From an uncultured Bacilli bacterium (GTDB lineage: Bacteria; Bacillota_I; Bacilli_A; RF39; UBA660), in NCBI GenBank assembly GCA_948497845.1, contig CAOOMX010000034.1:1-13695 (forward strand): a DNA stretch of 13,695 nucleotides. The letters run 5' to 3'. The notes under the pieces are model-generated. The model saw only the letters and a list, made by a program, of their open reading frames with translations, was not told where the DNA came from and did no database searches. Of the stretch, positions 12,992 to 13,695 are shown one piece after another (position 1 is the first letter of the stretch; each line of letters begins with the position of its first letter). A program made the position numbers and the translations under genes.

Positions 12992-13023
12992 AAATACCAT
13001 TTCCAAAAGGAAGTGGTATTTTT
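12992..13023 (+). terminator. Hairpin that can terminate incoming transcripts and hides the transposase ribosome binding site
   Basis: A 13-bp stem with one T-G pair, AAATACCATTTCC (12992-13004), loop AAAA, and GGAAGTGGTATTT (13009-13021), is followed by TT. The 3' arm and loop contain AAGGAAGTGG, the only Shine-Dalgarno for the TTG start at 13022. The hairpin should stop read-through from the upstream gene, and in any RNA that crosses it, block translation. Confidence 0.7.
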
Positions 13024-13695
13024 GCAAGTACAAGAAGTATTTAAAAAGTTTGGACATACATATACCTATCCAATGAATAGAGAACAAAGAAATATATTTC
13101 ATTCTATAATGAGTTGTAAAACAAAACAAAGAGGAACCCATACCTATACATGTAAGTGTTGTAAAAAAGATATGATAACCTATAATAGTTGCCATAATAG
13201 ACATTGCCCTAATTGTGGTGACTTTAAAAAAGAAGTTTGGATAGAAGAAAGAAGAAAAGATATATTAAATGTAGAATATTTACATATGGTATGTTCTATA
13301 CCCAATGAAGCCTTACCACTCTTTCTTCAAAATAAAAGAATAACCTATGATATCTTAATAAAAAGTGCATCAGAAGCTATACAAGAATTAATATATAATA
13401 AATATAAAGTAAGAGCAGGAGTAATAAGTATATTACATACATGGAATAATGTCGCAGATTATTATCCACATGTCCATATGATTGTAACCAAAGGTGGGGT
13501 AAGGAATAGATGTTGGAAAGAAGTAGATAACCAAATCGATATAAATAGATTAGAAAATGTATATAAAAGAAAAGTCATTCAAAAGTTAATGAAAGAGAAG
13601 ATCAAGTTTTATAATAAAATGGAGAAGTACCAAGAAAAGAAAGAAGAGTATCTATTAAGCTTATTAGATAAGAAATGGGATTGTTATGGAAAAGA
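13022..13695 (+). CDS. IS91-family transposase, N-terminal 224 residues (cut by window edge)
   Basis: The frame opens at TTG 13022 and continues past the edge. The N-terminal zinc-binding domain has C32, C44, C46, C47 and the block SCHNRHCPNCG (C57, H61, C62, C65). Next come WIEERRKDIL and YLHMVCSIPNE, the usual approach to the nuclease core, then GVISILHTWNN and YPHVHMIV, in which H150 and H152 form the HUH metal site of this rolling-circle transposase family. The catalytic tyrosines lie beyond the window. From about 194 the chain is lysine- and glutamate-rich (KEKIKFYNKMEKYQEKKEE). The only ribosome binding site, AAGGAAGTGG, is 8 nt upstream inside the hairpin at 12992-13021, so expression should be low. 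No ATG lies near the start; the first in-frame ATG (13073) lacks a ribosome binding site and would remove part of the domain. Confidence 0.85.
   Translation, partial: MQVQEVFKKFGHTYTYPMNREQRNIFHSIMSCKTKQRGTHTYTCKCCKKDMITYNSCHNRHCPNCGDFKKEVWIEERRKDILNVEYLHMVCSIPNEALPLFLQNKRITYDILIKSASEAIQELIYNKYKVRAGVISILHTWNNVADYYPHVHMIVTKGGVRNRCWKEVDNQIDINRLENVYKRKVIQKLMKEKIKFYNKMEKYQEKKEEYLLSLLDKKWDCYGK

Larger units (their letters stand above)
12992..13695 (+). mobile_element. IS91-family insertion element, 5' part
   Basis: The transposase and its control hairpin mark an IS91-like element running off the right edge. The left boundary is not determined: IS91 elements lack the simple inverted repeats and target duplications that would show it, and I see no convincing origin end upstream. 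It inserted, or its upstream flank begins, within the short gap after the membrane-protein gene (12956-12991). Confidence 0.6.

Noticed and set aside
12926..13204. Leftward 92-codon open frame with hydrophobic stretches
   Set aside because: It is antisense to the zinc-binding part of the IS91 transposase; the His/Cys codons on the coding strand explain it.
1..13695. CRISPR arrays, rRNA and tRNA genes
   Set aside because: No regularly spaced repeats, no rRNA segments and no cloverleaf with a plausible acceptor stem were seen on either strand.

Overview
The window is a strongly AT-rich piece of a low-GC Gram-positive genome (Bacillota, probably a Bacilli or Clostridia relative). TGA is used as a stop (4961-4963, 11680-11682) and TGG for Trp, so the code is standard and this is not a Mycoplasma-type genome. 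The Shine-Dalgarno sequences, the SsbB-like short SSB, SufB, PnuC, YunG and DUF5661 families also point to Bacillota. I cannot name a genus.

Positions 1-3467 (accessory, partly decayed): the 3' end of an alpha/beta hydrolase; a broken DUF1016/YhcG PD-(D/E)XK nuclease with several frame changes and a lost C-terminus; an intact fusion of a YunG-like domain to a family-4-type uracil-DNA glycosylase; then a methyltransferase followed 2 nt later by a PnuC-type vitamin transporter split by one frameshift.

Positions 3474-5287 are the most unusual part. A clear sigma-A promoter drives a 460-residue protein made of an excisionase-like HTH, a short-chain dehydrogenase fold whose catalytic Lys is replaced by Gln, and an unrecognised C-terminal domain. 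Directly behind it is what looks like a free-standing regulated small-RNA gene. It has an extended -10 promoter with a perfect palindrome between -35 and -10, about 275 nt of hairpin-rich sequence with no convincing gene, and a strong intrinsic terminator. I do not recognise the RNA. A reasonable but unproven reading is that the HTH/pseudo-SDR protein is a redox or nucleotide sensor and the RNA is its target or partner.

Positions 5312-6809: a small leftward pair (XRE repressor, then DUF5661) faces a rightward DUF262 (GmrSD/ParB-like) gene broken by two single-base frameshifts. The divergent control region carries an inverted repeat over the XRE promoter.

Positions 6873-11178 are intact genes: a LigD-type protein with phosphoesterase and polymerase domains but no ligase domain, a metallo-beta-lactamase-fold hydrolase, a leftward tail-anchored protein of unknown function, and a lone sufB. 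The last two are divergent, and their -35 boxes abut inside a palindrome. sufB appears to be leaderless.

Positions 11335-13695: a short SSB without the acidic tail, an XRE regulator with a perfect palindromic operator, a membrane-anchored protein of unknown function, and the 5' part of an IS91-family transposase whose ribosome binding site is buried in a terminator-like hairpin. Three genes in the first half contain frameshifts, at least three of them beside homopolymer runs, while the second half is clean. That may be real decay or sequencing error.
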